From assembly GCA_003427395.1 (NCBI GenBank), contig BFEA01000184.1, forward strand, positions 883,208 to 933,168: 49,961 nt of DNA. Direction: 5' to 3'. The stretch comes from Chara braunii. Its lineage: Eukaryota; Streptophyta; Charophyceae; Charales; Characeae. Both the position numbers and the translations under genes were made by a program. Under the pieces are notes generated by a model. The model was not told where the DNA came from. It saw nothing but the letters and a program-made list of their open reading frames with translations, and did not search any database. This document shows, in pieces, positions 1-10,127 of the stretch. Each line of letters opens with the position of its first letter. Position 1 is the first letter of the stretch.

Positions 1-1
1 C

Positions 2-235
2 TGGGAGCCCCTCGAGCACTTGCAGCACGCTCGCATGTTGGTGCGTGCCTATGACCGTGCTCGTTGTGCTGGGTTCACTGCTCCTCCTCAGCCCACTGAC
101 CCTCCTCCTTCTCCTCCGGCTGAGGAGACCGTTGAAGTCGAGCCTGCTCCATCTGAGGCAGACCTTCAGCAACAGCCGGATGCTTCTGAGCGTCCACAGC
201 GCACTCATCATCGTCCTGCTCGATACGACGATTGA
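2..235 (+). CDS. 3' end of a Ty3/gypsy retrotransposon pol: chromodomain tail (partial)
   Basis: The frame is open from the window edge and ends at a TGA after ~77 codons. It begins WEPLEHLQHARMLV, which matches the end of an integrase-linked chromodomain (the W-E-P block followed by a helix), then a Pro/Glu-rich linker and a basic RPQRTHHRPARYDD tail. In chromovirus-type Ty3/gypsy elements this domain follows the integrase and is thought to guide integration to chromatin marks. Integrase, RNase H and RT would lie upstream, outside the window. No stop or frameshift is visible in the part present. An internal Met at 20 is not the real start. The family call rests on a short motif, so a host chromodomain protein cannot be fully excluded, but the tail is typical of the retroelement. 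Confidence 0.65.
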   Translation, partial: WEPLEHLQHARMLVRAYDRARCAGFTAPPQPTDPPPSPPAEETVEVEPAPSEADLQQQPDASERPQRTHHRPARYDD

Positions 236-1653
236 CTCTGACTTACCTTCCCACGTCTTTGACTTCTCAGTACTCCATCCACATCAGTTTTGCTACTTCA
301 GCTCGTCGACGCTGCGGCTCTTCCTCGACGGCATTCCGGACTTCTCATCGTGGACGTCATCGGCAGCTTCATGGACTTCATCACGATCAGCTCTGCCTAC
401 TTCAGACGTTGCCACTCTCTTACCACTCTACCCTGTATAGTACCGTGCTTGTGTCGCATGATGGTCTCCCTTTAGCCGGGTTCCTCTGAGTTGGGCTCTC
501 CCTTGGTATACGCATAGGCATCGGGACCGTAGCGTTGCCCTGGCTTCCCATCTTACGGATCTAGCTCCGACCTCCCTCACTTTAGGAGTCATTTGCATGA
601 TTCCCTTACCCATCATCTTTCTACCCTTCGCCGGCCCTCACGCCCTAGTTAGGCAGCCCCGCATGCTTCATCTAGGTGTGCCCAGTATACCAGGCTCCCT
701 TGTTCCCTTGCATGGTCAACCCTCCATAGCAGTTACCCCTTAGTCGAGCATTACCCGCCCTGATGGTCTATCTGTTAGGGTCATTGGTTCTGTTCGGTCC
801 CAGTTCCCTACCCTCATTGAGCCTGATGACATGTGTTTTCCCCTGTCACTATGTGTGGATGCCCTTAGTAGTTTTCAACCCCTAGGCTGCATTCGCCACC
901 CTCAAAGACCATCCCACCCTTTGGTGTGCGACACACTTCTCATGTGACATATGGTTGTCTTGTTGATTGCTTTGTTGCTCTTAGACTGAGGCTACTACCT
1001 CCGACGTTTCTAGGATTTAGCTGTTCTGCTTTTGCTGTTCTTAGGACTTATACACTAGTCAGTTGTTACCAGACTGAGGCTAGTGCCTCCAACATTCTAG
1101 GATCTAGTTGTCACTACTTTTTGCTTTCCTAGGACATGTATGTTAGTTAGTTGCTCCTACTTTCACTTAGGCTGTTAGCTGTGACATTGCCGTTTTGTGA
1201 CATTTTATATCCTAGGTTGCATCGCATGGACTCAGCATGGAGCTTGCTCCNCATCCTAGACTACTCAGGTTTTCTTTTCTTTGGTAGAGTTCCGCTTCTT
1301 GGCGGAAGCATGTTTGTATCTAGGCGATCCATCACAGGCCGAGGAACGTGTAGCGGACCTCGGGTTGGCCTGTGAGACCAGCCCCTTGGCCTGTTCTCAC
1401 AGGCCTGTGTTATATTCGGGGTAGGCCAGTCCAGGGCGGTGCCTCTGTCGGTACCAGCCAGTCAAGTCCAGTCCCGTCAGTCCGCTGGGGTATACCCCAG
1501 CCATTGTCTGTTTTCGCTCATTCCTCACTTGCACATTTTGGAGTACGTGCGTTGGAGTCTTGCGTGGGGAGCTGCGTTGTGCCATCTTGCTCCCCCTTCT
1601 TCCTCCATCTCCATCTCTGTCACTAGCGGAGCACCACACCTGGTGGGTCCGCT
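236..1653 (+). mobile_element. Possible 3' non-coding end / LTR of the Ty3/gypsy element
   Basis: No credible ORF is present. The stretch lies immediately 3' of the pol end and stops before the LINE fragment. An inverted repeat at 1624-1653 (TAGCGGA...TCCGCTA) ends in CA, as an LTR might. Only one copy is visible, so LTR identity and borders are inference. Position 1251 is an unresolved base. Confidence 0.3.
983..1158 (+). repeat. 88-bp tandem duplication
   Basis: Two adjacent copies begin AGACTGAGGCTA at 983 and 1071. They share the CCTCC(G/A)AC, TCTAGGAT, TAGGAC and GTTAGTTG-like blocks but are clearly diverged. Confidence 0.7.
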
Positions 1654-1699
1654 ACACGGAGAGAGCGGGACGAACCCTGGAAAACCGGTTCTTGTAGCT

Positions 1700-2037
1700 T
1701 TCTTATGAAAATGAAAAGAGGTGGGATCAGCCCCTAAATCAGTGGCAAAGATGCTCACCCATAGAGTTCTCCCCTCCATGAAAAATCTCATCCATTCACA
1801 GCAGGCGGGGTTCATCCCTGACTGAAACAGAGAGGACAACATCCTGCCACTATACAGTGAATTCCAAAGATCTAGGGAGCCAATCTTGAGGCCAGATTCC
1901 TGGCACGCATTGCTCCCTACGAATAGATTGGAGCAGATCAAAATAATTATAACAATATTATTATGTTAATAAAATCTTCATATTTTTGTAGGGAACAAAA
2001 GGGCCAAAGGATTTCTTGGTGTTCATTGACCTTGCAG
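1700..2037 (+). pseudogene. LINE reverse transcriptase fragment (N-terminal RT motifs)
   Basis: Translation near 1745-1860 gives KMLTHRVLPSMKNLIHSQ followed by QAGFIPD, a stop, then an EDNILPLYSEF-like segment. This is the RT block before motif A of L1-like elements (vLp.lI...QaGFi..R.i.DNil). Near 2000-2036 a VFIDLA segment resembles the start of motif A (FID) and is cut off by the poly-T of the adjacent SINE. At least one in-frame stop and one frame change are present, so it is dead. The catalytic YADD region is absent: after the SINE the RT reading does not resume recognisably. Confidence 0.6.
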
Positions 2038-2190
2038 TTTTTTTTGTTTTTTTTGTTTTTTTTTTAAGAACAACCCGAGGAGGTGCTAGGGGTGCTGGTA
2101 AGAGCAGACACCACTCACACTCCCGGGGAGGCTCCATCTATTGGTGAGCAGCAGCACCTGCTGGAAAGCGGGTCCAGCATCCCTGAACAT
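2038..2190 (-). mobile_element. SINE, type C (minus strand)
   Basis: The poly-T at 2038-2065 is the poly-A tail of a minus-strand insertion. Next come a GGTGCTGGTAAGAGCAGACA block, the shared core (ctccatctattggtga, cacctgctgg) and the hairpin ending ccagcatccc. The flank TGTTCAGGGA (read on minus) also precedes the type C copy at 17974, so the element extends slightly past the core. It sits inside the RT fragment. Confidence 0.7.
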
Positions 2191-2537
2191 TTGATTGATT
2201 GTTTGTATCAACAGACGTGCTGAAGCGTTGCCTGTACCTTGTATGGTCTGTCTACCCTGGATGATATTTGACAGATCAAACTCCGGGCAACTGAGTTGCT
2301 TCCCTACTTGCTAGCCCTCATAGAGTGACAGTGCTTGCAGATCCCCCTGGCTGGTTGTAAGAGCACTGGGCAGTGCGATATGCGAAGCTCTGTCTTTTCC
2401 CATTCACCTGTCAAACGGCTCTTTCTTGCCACAGGAACCTGGGACTGACGTCTGTGGTTGATTTCCTGAGCAGGTAAGCAGGTTATCCACCCGTTCCCCT
2501 ACCCCCACCCTTAGAACACGTGGTTAACCATAATTCC
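2191..2537. other. No gene recognised
   Basis: A mixed-composition spacer between two SINEs. I see no ORF with known motifs and no clear repeat. Confidence 0.5.
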
Positions 2538-2748
2538 TTTTTTTTTTTTTTTTTTTTTTTTTTTTGAATAGCCCTTGCGTAAGGCCTCTATTCCAGCGGT
2601 GGTAAGAGAACCGTCCGAATTGAGGGCTTATCTGTCGGGCTGCTCCATCTATTGGTGGGGAGCGGCACCTGCTGGAAACCGGGTCCAGCCTCCCATTGAT
2701 ACATCTTATAACACAGAGAATGCTATTTGTTGTTTCCTAGGGATGTGG
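2538..2748 (-). mobile_element. SINE, type A, near full length (minus strand)
   Basis: A poly-T of ~28 is followed by gaatagcccttgcgtaagg, a tail block, gagaaccgtc, then the core and hairpin. A head segment (tgatacatcttataacacag...tttcctaggg) continues to ~2748 and is shared, in the opposite orientation, with 4198-4245. The Met-led ORF that overlaps it is only an accident of the SINE sequence. Confidence 0.75.
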
Positions 2749-3547
2749 CCATTTCTGTCGCAGCCCTGGACTCCGTTGTCCCATGGAGCTGCCAGTATCA
2801 CCCATCCCTTCTTGGAGCACCCCTTTTCTGTTAGCCCAGCCCTATTCAGCAGCCACCCTATTCAGCAGCCACCCTATTCGTTATTGCTATGTCTGTTTCT
2901 TAAACCACCAGTATACCCGCACCTAAAATCCCGAACCTACCTGCCCACTGCGCGCCACTTTTTTCCGAGCCTTCTGCGGGAGGGTACCTGCAGTGGGAAT
3001 TTTAGAAGTGGCACTGGTGCTGCCGGTCTGCCTGAACCGGAAAACGTGATCCCACGGTCAGTACTTTACATGTATTACCCGAAAAAGTAAGGAGATCGTT
3101 GTTCCCCTCCTCCTCTCCTTAATATACAGTCACTAGCCCCTGTTATGTCCCACTTTAGTCTGTTTTTGTACAGAAAAGCACTCCTCGCGAAGTTACAGCA
3201 TCATTTTGCCGAGCTCCTTCAACATGGTTTATCTCAGGTTCTTGTAATTTCACGGAAATCGTCATAGCACAAAAACAGATACGGTTTGATATTCCCCTTG
3301 TTCCTTCATTGACAGCTTACAAGCTAGGACAGGCTAAAAAAAAAAACAGCGGACTACATTATAGACCAGAACAGCCTAAAGAAACAGCATCCTACCTTGT
3401 ATCCTGAAAAAGGGGCAAGGAGAGGCTCAACAAGGTAGCAAATACTGCAGAGCGGCTGGCCCCTCCTGAGGACTGAGAGGGTCCTCAGGACGGGAAGGGC
3501 CCTGCCCGAATTCGGCCCAAGCAGGTCCGAAAGAGACCTGGTTAGCA

Positions 3548-3549
<2 letters not shown>
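2749..3549. other. No gene recognised
   Basis: Contains a short local duplication (ttcagcagccaccctattc near 2845-2880) and a short A-run at ~3335. No domain or repeat family is assigned. Confidence 0.5.
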
Positions 3550-3584
<35 letters not shown>

Positions 3585-3645
3585 AAACAAGGCTCCGTTC
3601 TATTGGTGGGGAGCAGCACCTGCTGGAAACAGGGGCCAGCGTCCC
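3550..3645 (-). mobile_element. SINE, type B short copy (minus strand)
   Basis: A T-run of 34 is followed by gaaacaaggctccgttct, the core tattggtggggagcagca and the hairpin ending ggccagcgtccc. The poly-A joins the core almost directly, which distinguishes type B from types A and C. Confidence 0.7.
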
Positions 3646-3879
3646 ATAATATATGAAGGGCTAAGAATGCGCAGAATGCCAACCTATGCTCCATACTTCA
3701 GATGTTATTGCCAGCATTGACTAAAAGGTAGCGGAATTCGGAAAGCATGCCCAGGCCCGAACCAAAAAGGATCCCGAGTTCACACAGTAGGTCCCATGCC
3801 GGTGTAGAAAATCCGCGCAAATGCTTTGGTCTATATTGAACACGACCACCAGGATGAGGTATTGCAAAGAAGATTCCTG

Positions 3880-4032
3880 TTTTTTTTTGTTTTTTTTTTT
3901 TGGAAGACTTGCTTCAATCTATTCGTGGGGAGCGGCACGTGCTGGGAATAGGGGCCAGCGTCCCATATGAAGACATGTAAAAACAATTTATGAACAAATT
4001 GAGGTACCGGGGCCATTACCCAGTTTTGGCTT
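3880..4032 (-). mobile_element. SINE, type B with extended head (minus strand)
   Basis: An interrupted poly-T is followed by the core with Ggg/ccc-type hairpin (gctgggaataggggccagc), then cccatatg, an AT-rich spacer, and a head motif gaggtaccggggccattacc ending near ttggctt. The same head occurs at 8473-8500 (opposite strand), 10156 and 30195, so it belongs to the element. Confidence 0.75.
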
Positions 4033-4197
4033 GAGAGTATCCTCCAAGATCATGAACAAGCTACTGAAAATCGGGATATTCTGTCGAATGCATGTGTTCC
4101 GAAGTGATCGGCTCCCGGAGAGGATAGCAGCACGATCCATTTCAGAAATATAGAGAGAGGCTGGACACCCGTCAACCACATTGGCCCCCAATAATAA

Positions 4198-4399
4198 CCC
4201 CAGGAAACAGCAAACAGCAATCTCTGAGTTACCAGATGTATCAATGGGACGCTGGACCCACTTTCCAGCAGGTTCAGCTCCCCACCAATAGATGGAGGAG
4301 CCCGACAGATAAGCCCTCAATTCTGGCGGTTCTCTTACCACCGCCAGGACAGAGGGCATACGCAAGGGCTATTTTCCAAAAAATAAGAAGAAAAAAAGA
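4198..4399 (+). mobile_element. SINE, type A, full-length-like (plus strand)
   Basis: In plus orientation: head ccccaggaaacagcaaacag, ...tgtatcaat, core gggacgctggaccc...ccaccaatagatgg at 4246-4293, tail block with ctcaattctggcggttctc, the gcaagggctatt end and an A-rich tail to ~4399. Comparison with 2538-2748 defines the element's extent. Confidence 0.75.
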
Positions 4400-4440
4400 C
4401 AGAGCCAAGCAGATCATCAGAAAGGACTAGTTGGGCCCAA

Positions 4441-4480
4441 CTGGGCGTAGCTCAGATGGTAAGGCGTTCAAGCGGCACTC
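4441..4480 (+). mobile_element. tRNA-like SINE head, truncated
   Basis: GGGCGTAGCTCAGATGGTAA matches a pol III A box. The same start (tagctcagttggtaaggc) opens the tRNA-like SINE at 19312. It is interrupted by the next SINE's poly-T and no B box follows. Confidence 0.5.
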
Positions 4481-4625
4481 TTTTTTTTTTTTTTTTTTTT
4501 TTTTAAACAAACTTACCCCCCCCAGTGTTAGTGGTGCTGATGAGAGCAGACACCACTAGCACCTGGGGAGAGGCTCCATCTATTGGTGGGGAGCATCACC
4601 TGCTGGAAAACGGGTCCAGCGTCCC
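4481..4625 (-). mobile_element. SINE, type C (minus strand)
   Basis: The T-run at 4481-4504 is followed by aacaaacttacccccc, a gatgagagcagacaccac block, then the core and hairpin (gctggaaaacgggtccagc). It resembles the copies at 2038 and 9519. Confidence 0.75.
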
Positions 4626-5940
4626 TTGTACAGACTGAATTTGGAATACATCAGAAAAACAGCTGTGTGGGGGGGTTCCTGCCAGCGTTGATTGCGCTGG
4701 GATCCAGGGGATTGACTGAGCAGGATACTGGAAGGGAGGAGGAACCTCTTCACCCTGCAACCGGCGCCAGATACCTACTGCTACACATTAGTTCCTCCCC
4801 CCTCCTGCCAACCTCCCATACTCTCTTGCTCAGGATGCTCAGACTGCCAGCATTGACTGCCCCGATCCGTAGAGGGGGGGTTAACTGAGCAGCAAAAGGA
4901 AGGACAAAATATGGGTGTTAGCAGAAGAAACAGCCACCCTGGGGGGCTCCAAGGAGGAGTTCCTTAGATGAGTATGAGCGTGTAGAAGACGGGGCAACAG
5001 GGTTTCATCATTCAGGACAGGATTTCTATCAGGGAAAGGGCATGGGGTGGGAAAGGGTCTGGAAAATCCGAGGGGGGGCGAAGTGGAAATGAGGGTTCAA
5101 TGTTTGTCCAGTCTTTGAAGCTTAAGCGGTAGTCTCTCACCTCTTCGAGCACGAAGCGGGGTTGAGGTCTACAGGGGTGGCGGCGGGCGCAGCACTACCG
5201 GGAGCGCTGCGCCCTGGGGCCTAAGCGATGGAGAGCGAATGCGTGTTGGCAAGGATTGGCGGAAGGCAGCCATGGTGCGTTGCGAGATTTCTTCGGAGGC
5301 GAGGCTGGAGGGGGGCTGCCATGTGGGGAAAGGTGCGAGGTTGATATGGTACGGTCATACCACGGCTTGGTGTGACAGTGTATGATGGGGAGGACGCTGG
5401 AGGCCACGTGGCATGGGTGGGTTGTGGACAGTAGAGAGAGTGGGTATATCAAAGATGAGTGTCCGGGGTTTTCTATTGTCCGACCTTTGCCTCTAGTTCT
5501 CTATCTCCAGCTTCGTCTGATCCAACTGTTTGAGGATCGTTGTGCATAGATCAAATTCTCTGTGAGCCTGCGTTGACGGGCTTGACGCTGTTACTCACAA
5601 CACAATCGCCTTCAAGAAGGTCTAGGGAGGCGGCGGTGTCCTATGTATCTCTTTTGTCCAGTACACCTTGCCAAGGGGTTGTACTAGCACTGGCTATGGC
5701 GAGGAGAAGGTGCTCCTCTCGCAAGAAGAGGCCGGGGATGAGTTTGGTTGGACTAGCGGTCTGGCAGTTGAATTAGGAGATGGCGGGAGTGGAGAGTCTC
5801 GCGTTGACCTGGAGGGTTGGCGATTTCATACAGTCCAAGACAATCTCACGACGCGATGGGAGCTCGGCGCGCAGCAGCTTCTCGAGGCCGTCATCCTGAG
5901 TACTGCTCAAATTCCCATAGTATCTTAGGGTTTCGAGTTC
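4626..5940. other. No gene recognised
   Basis: G-rich, moderately GC-rich sequence. Short ORFs at 5540-5928 overlap in different frames and show no domain I recognise. They might be remnants of a coding region, but nothing in the sequence establishes it. Confidence 0.4.
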
Positions 5941-6560
5941 AATAGCGTTGTCTGATTTGGTCGTTTCTGTGATAGTTTGCTTGTTTTTTTATTACCTAAT
6001 TGTTTTCCTTATCATTAATTCCAAACGTGATGACCTTACATTTGTGCTACCGTGTAGTCTTTGATGATCACATATATTCTGCAATAATTCGATTTGATTG
6101 ATTAGTTTTTCCGTCTAGTGTTTGATCTGTTTTTCTGGTTAATAAGCTCTCCATTTACTGTCTGAGCGATGTTTCCCTTTTTTGGATTTTCAAATTTTAT
6201 CAAATCTTATCTCCAACCCCATCTTTTGAAATTCGTATGCTAATGACCTTAACTATGATCAGGATTATTCTTGATCCTAGACATTCGTGAGTCCAATATT
6301 GGACATCTTAGATGAATTTCTTGAATTTTTGTTCTTAAATTTTCCTTTCCAATAGGTTGTCACAGTCAGATTTCCTATTTGTGTTTCTAATTTATATTTT
6401 TTAAGAGTATGTTTTCGCGGTATTCCTCTGTTTGAATAAATCTATATCAGATTCTGCAAATCTTAATTCTTAGTCTTGATTACTGTCGCCGTAAAAATTC
6501 TGAATCTGATTGTTTTTTTTCGTTAATTAGGTTTTGGAGCTTGCCGGGATCTTGATATGG
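5941..6560. repeat. AT-rich segment, part of a large dispersed repeat (inferred)
   Basis: It is AT-rich with many short TTCTGAATCTGATT-like words. A comparable AT-rich block in inverse orientation lies at 31790-32340, and both are followed by modules shared between the two regions. Base-level homology here is only suggestive. Confidence 0.35.
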
Positions 6561-7223
6561 TATATTTGTGTCTCGCTTTGTGAATTGGAGGGGTTCTCCT
6601 TTAGGGTTGGAGCCCCTCCCCGTGAAGGTTGCACAAGGGGGGTGGTGTTACCTTTGGAAGGGGGGAGGCGGTATTATGAGGGTTTGTCTTTTTTTGGGTC
6701 AGGTTGATTTAGGGTCGGATCAACACTGGCGGTTGGGCGGAGAAGACAAGGGGGCGGCTGCTTATAGCAGGGTGTGAGGATGAGAGGGCTGCCTTGCTTG
6801 GAGAGGGCAGAAGGAAAGGGGGAACTTTAGCTTGGGAGGTATACTCTAGGGGGGATTGTATGCCTTTTAGAGGGTTGAAGTGACCGTTTATAGGCTGTTC
6901 CGAACTGGGGCCGAAAGGAGAGGGGGTGCCTCCCAGTGGGGGCAGTGTAGGAACAAGGGGTTTGTTTTTAGTGGGAGGGAGTAACTCTAATGGTCACACG
7001 GTGAGCTTATTATGTGTTGCGAAGTCCCGTGTGTATGTCAGAACCTGAATCTCCTATTTTGAAAATTTCCCCAACTTTTCAAAAGTGACTTGGTAAGCAG
7101 GAAGAGGGGGGTTGGTTCCAGTAAGGTGGTGCCCGGGTAGAGGAGGGATTGATGTTCGGGGTGGTAGGTCTATTAGAAGGGCGGGGTGGGGTGACAATAG
7201 TCGGTGCTGGAGCATGTGCTCTG
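6561..7223. other. G-rich spacer, no gene recognised
   Basis: Strongly G-biased on the plus strand (many GGGG runs). Short ORFs lack recognisable motifs. Confidence 0.4.
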
Positions 7224-8025
7224 TAACCAGGGGCGGCATGAGAACATTGGAGCTATGCCGAGGGTGGAAGGCATAACCATCTTGTTTAACGTAGCTGATG
7301 TCGGGGTAGTGACCCTGTAACTTAGGGGTTGTGCAGCTAAGGAAGGTGTTGAGGGAGGAAGACACTTCCTGTCCGTCAGAACTAGTTCGGTCGGTACTGG
7401 GACTGTTGAGGTTGTCCTGTCACCCTAGTAAGTAAGGGGGGTATGAGATCTAGCGAGTTCTGGTACGAGGACTGAATGTCTGGGCATTAGTTTTCCCTCT
7501 GCGGTGCGGGGAAGCAGCTGGATCGGGGGTGGTTTTCCTTTTCCTGTCTTCTTGTTTTTTAGCTTCATCAAATCAATAAGGTCTTGAAAATGTGTTCGGA
7601 CTCTAGGTAATTCCCGCAATGCGTTTTAGGTAACCAGGGGGGGCATGAGAACATTGGAGCTATGCCGAAGGTGGAAGGCATAACCATCTTGTTTAACGTA
7701 GCTGATGTCGGGGTAGTGACCCTGTAACTTAGCAGCTAAGGAAGGTGTTGAGGGAGGAAGACACTTCCTGTCTGTCAGAACTAGTTCGGTCGGTACTAGG
7801 ACTGTTGAGGTTGTCTTGTCACCCTAGTAAGGGGGGTATGAGATTTAGCGAGTTCTGGTACGAGGACTTAATGTCTGGGCATTAGTCTTCCCTTTGCGGT
7901 GCGGGGAAGCAGCTGGATCGGGGGTGGTTTTCCTTTTCCTGTCTTCTTCTTTTTTAGGTTCATCAAATCAATAAGGTCTTGAGAATGTGTTCGGACTCTA
8001 GGTAATTCCCACAACGCGTTTTAGG
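7224..8025 (+). repeat. ~400-bp direct tandem duplication
   Basis: Copy 1 spans 7224-7630 (407 bp) and copy 2 spans 7631-8025 (395 bp). Both begin TAACCAGGGG and end with GCGTTTTAGG. They differ by a few substitutions and small indels (copy 2 lacks most of ggggttgtgcagc and one gtaa unit). The joint is head-to-tail with no spacer, which implies a recent local duplication. No coding function is apparent. Confidence 0.93.
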
Positions 8026-8360
8026 CTTCTTTGACGCTGTTAATTCATGGATCTTCGGTTTTCGATGCCAGAACGACGTTGGCCGGTGCTGGAGGGTTGC
8101 CCTATGGCTGTTGACAGCAGGAGCATGAGGCCTGGTAGAGAGATCTGGGGATGCTTTGGGCTGGGCATTCCAAGGAAAACCAAGGGTTGTTGTCGGGACA
8201 ACGCTGGCCGGAGCTGGGGTGAGTCGTGTTGCCCTGTAACCTAGCAGGGTAGGGGCAGGAGGCCCGGGAGAGTCCGACAGGGAATGTGACTGTGTTAGAA
8301 AATTTTAGAATGTTTTGTGAGGGATCCCAGGGGTTTTGAGCATTTGAAGCCTTGAAGGAC
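8026..8360 (+). repeat. Dispersed repeat module R (plus copy)
   Basis: Shares GCCAGAACGACG, TGGCCGGTGCTGG, GTTGCCCT, GCAGGAGC, TCAAGGCC-like and GGTAGAGAGAT blocks with an inverted copy at 30760-31060 and a short direct copy at 29910-30010. Confidence 0.75.
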
Positions 8361-8472
8361 TTTTATATGTTTTTTAGTTGTCTCAGTAATTGCTGTTTGA
8401 GTAACCTTGTACTAGGTCGGTAGGTTAGCAGTTATCCAAACTTTTCTTAAACTTTTTCATAGTTCTCAGATT

Positions 8473-8631
8473 GTTCTTAGCTGAAGCCACATAATGGCCC
8501 TGGTATCTCAAATCATTTCTCGAATCATTTGTATAATTCTATATGGGACGTTGGGCCCAGTTCCCGACACGGTTTGCTCCCCACAAATAGATTGGAGCTC
8601 GTTGTCCCCCCCCCCCCCCCACAAAAAAAAA
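8473..8631 (+). mobile_element. SINE, type B (plus strand)
   Basis: The head ggccctggtatctcaaatc is followed by catatgggac-like atatgggacgttgggccc, core ctccccacaaatagattgg, an oligo-C stretch (8607-8620) and poly-A to 8631. The hairpin is gttggg...cccgac. The overlapping minus-strand ORF is chimeric with the LINE remnant next door. Confidence 0.78.
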
Positions 8632-8978
8632 AGGTCTTTCATCTCTTCCCGATCCCTCTGTCCTTCTCCCCTGTCTCCGCTCCATTCTACTCTTGCAATA
8701 CATCCCTCTCTCTCCCCTCCCACCCAGTCTGTGCAAAATGTTGTGATCCGTCTCCTGACATCTCCTACTTGTTTAAAGAGGTCTAGTTGTGCTTTTGTGT
8801 CTAGCCATTTTTTGGTGAGTTCGAAATGTACCTGCTGCTGAATCTGTTCGGTGATTTCTGGCTCTTCTACTCTCACCTTTTCCATGGTCAGCGTGCATCT
8901 CTGCCACCAAAGTGCCCACATCACTGCTCTCCTTCCAAGTCTGTACATATTCTCTACGAAGGTCGTGGCTGTGGCCAA
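8632..8978 (-). pseudogene. LINE 3'-end fragment (ORF2 C-terminus, minus strand)
   Basis: Read on minus, FVENMYRLGRRAVMWALWWQ and the following helical stretch match the C-terminal end of LINE-2 in this window (47104-47547: SLFHIGRKALLWALWFRRC). RT and zf-RVT are missing. The reading runs into the type B SINE poly-A, so the fragment is the extreme 3' end of a 5'-truncated copy. Confidence 0.65.
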
Positions 8979-9340
8979 TGGCCGGCCAATATGGCTTGCA
9001 AGGACTCAGGAGGTTGTGGGTTCAATTCCCATTGCCCCCACGATAGTGCATGTGGCATGCTTGGTGTCTTACCTTCGAGACGGTCAATTGGTAAGCAAGT
9101 ACATGGTACCTCAGTGGCAGAGCTCCAGTGTTGCAATGGGGAGGTCATGGGTTCGACTTTGTCGGCCTACAATTTCCCCTTAGCACAATTGGTTGGTGTA
9201 GGTTGCACCCCACGTACTTGCCCCGAACCTGGCATAGCGCCCTTACAGACTAATGACCTCAATAGCTCAATGGGTAGAGCTTTGATATTGTAACTTGGAG
9301 GTCCCAAGTTCAACTCCATACTATGCTCATTCATCATATA
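8979..9340 (+). mobile_element. Cluster of three tRNA-like modules (SINE heads)
   Basis: Three pol III-like units in a row: (1) a B box gtgggttcaattcccatt at ~9016; (2) an A-like tacctcagtggcagagctc at ~9108 with a B-like catgggttcgactttg at ~9148; (3) an A-like atagctcaatgggtagagct at ~9261 with aagttcaactccat at ~9307. Arms do not fold into a sound cloverleaf, so these are SINE-type or pseudo-tRNA rather than functional tRNA genes. Confidence 0.5.
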
Positions 9341-9518
9341 TATATTGTCCGTCATATCGGCTAAGGATGATCTTCTGGGCGGATTTGGTTGGGGACGTGT
9401 GCCTTTCCTACGGGAGAGTTGACGAGGGATGGATGGTACTCTCTTGGGTCGGAGAGTGGCAAGGGGTTGTTTGGGTGCATGGTGATACCGTGGCAGTCCT
9501 TTGGTGGGCAGAGGTGCC

Positions 9519-9675
9519 TTTTTTTTTTTTTCCTTTTTTTTTTTTTAACAAACTTCGTATACGGGAAACCTACTTAACGAGGTGATAAGAGCATCCCCGG
9601 TAAGTAGGCCCTTGCGTTGAAGGCTCCATCTACTGGTGGGGAGCTACACCTGCTGGAAAACGGGTTCAGCGTCCC
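9519..9675 (-). mobile_element. SINE, type C (minus strand)
   Basis: An interrupted poly-T is followed by aacaaacttcgtatacggg, a gataagagcatccccggtaa block, then core tactggtggggagctacacc and hairpin to cagcgtccc. Confidence 0.72.
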
Positions 9676-9895
9676 TGTACAATGATGAAAAATGTATCCA
9701 CTGGAAATCAGGTCCAGCCTCCGTGTGCATAGGTGTGAATATATGTGTCGGAAAACGGGTCCGGCAACCCTGTACATCTAATCTATAAAAACTCTAAACT
9801 TAGCTGAATCATCAATCCAATCACACGAAATCCTAACCATGCTGTGATGTATATCACAGTGCTGTGGTTTGTATTTGCTGGAAAACGGATCCAGC
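9652..9895 (-). repeat. Run of four SINE-core hairpins
   Basis: The stem-loop of the SINE core recurs at 9652-9670, 9701-9717, 9749-9764 and 9877-9895. Only the first lies in a full core. The third has both stem partners changed (CGGA...TCCG instead of TGGA...TCCA). The others keep CTGGA...TCCAG. Confidence 0.65.
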
Positions 9896-9918
9896 GACCC
9901 CATTTCATTTGTTAATCT

Positions 9919-9985
9919 ATATCCAGCAGGCGGAAACAGGCACGAAACCCAATATCCAACAGGCGAAAACAGACAGAAACAATCT
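9919..9985. repeat. Short imperfect tandem repeat
   Basis: The units atatccagcaggcggaaaca and atatccaacaggcgaaaaca follow each other about 32 bp apart. Each carries a CC(A)GCAGG-like word reminiscent of the SINE core. Confidence 0.5.
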
Positions 9986-10127
9986 ACCTATACCCATATT
10001 CTATTAGTCACGAAACCCTAATCACTATATGATGTGTATGGTCATTTATGCCCAGTAGGGAAACCAATGTCGAATTAAGAGGTGTGTCCTGCTCTCGATG
10101 CTACTAGACCTATTCTGGGGTGGTGGT

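Noticed and set aside
2575-3090. 171-codon ORF as a gene
   Set aside because: Its first ~60 codons are SINE sequence. The remainder shows no domain.
5195-5928. Gag or zinc-knuckle ORF remnant (a GYIKDECPG word near 5445)
   Set aside because: Only one short word resembles a knuckle, with no partner cysteines in phase.
8508-8978. 156-codon minus ORF as one protein
   Set aside because: It fuses a LINE C-terminal fragment with the complement of a plus-strand SINE.
9245-9320. Functional tRNA gene
   Set aside because: A- and B-box-like words are present, but anticodon and T arms do not pair and no acceptor stem forms. The same holds for 19312 and 46803-46871.
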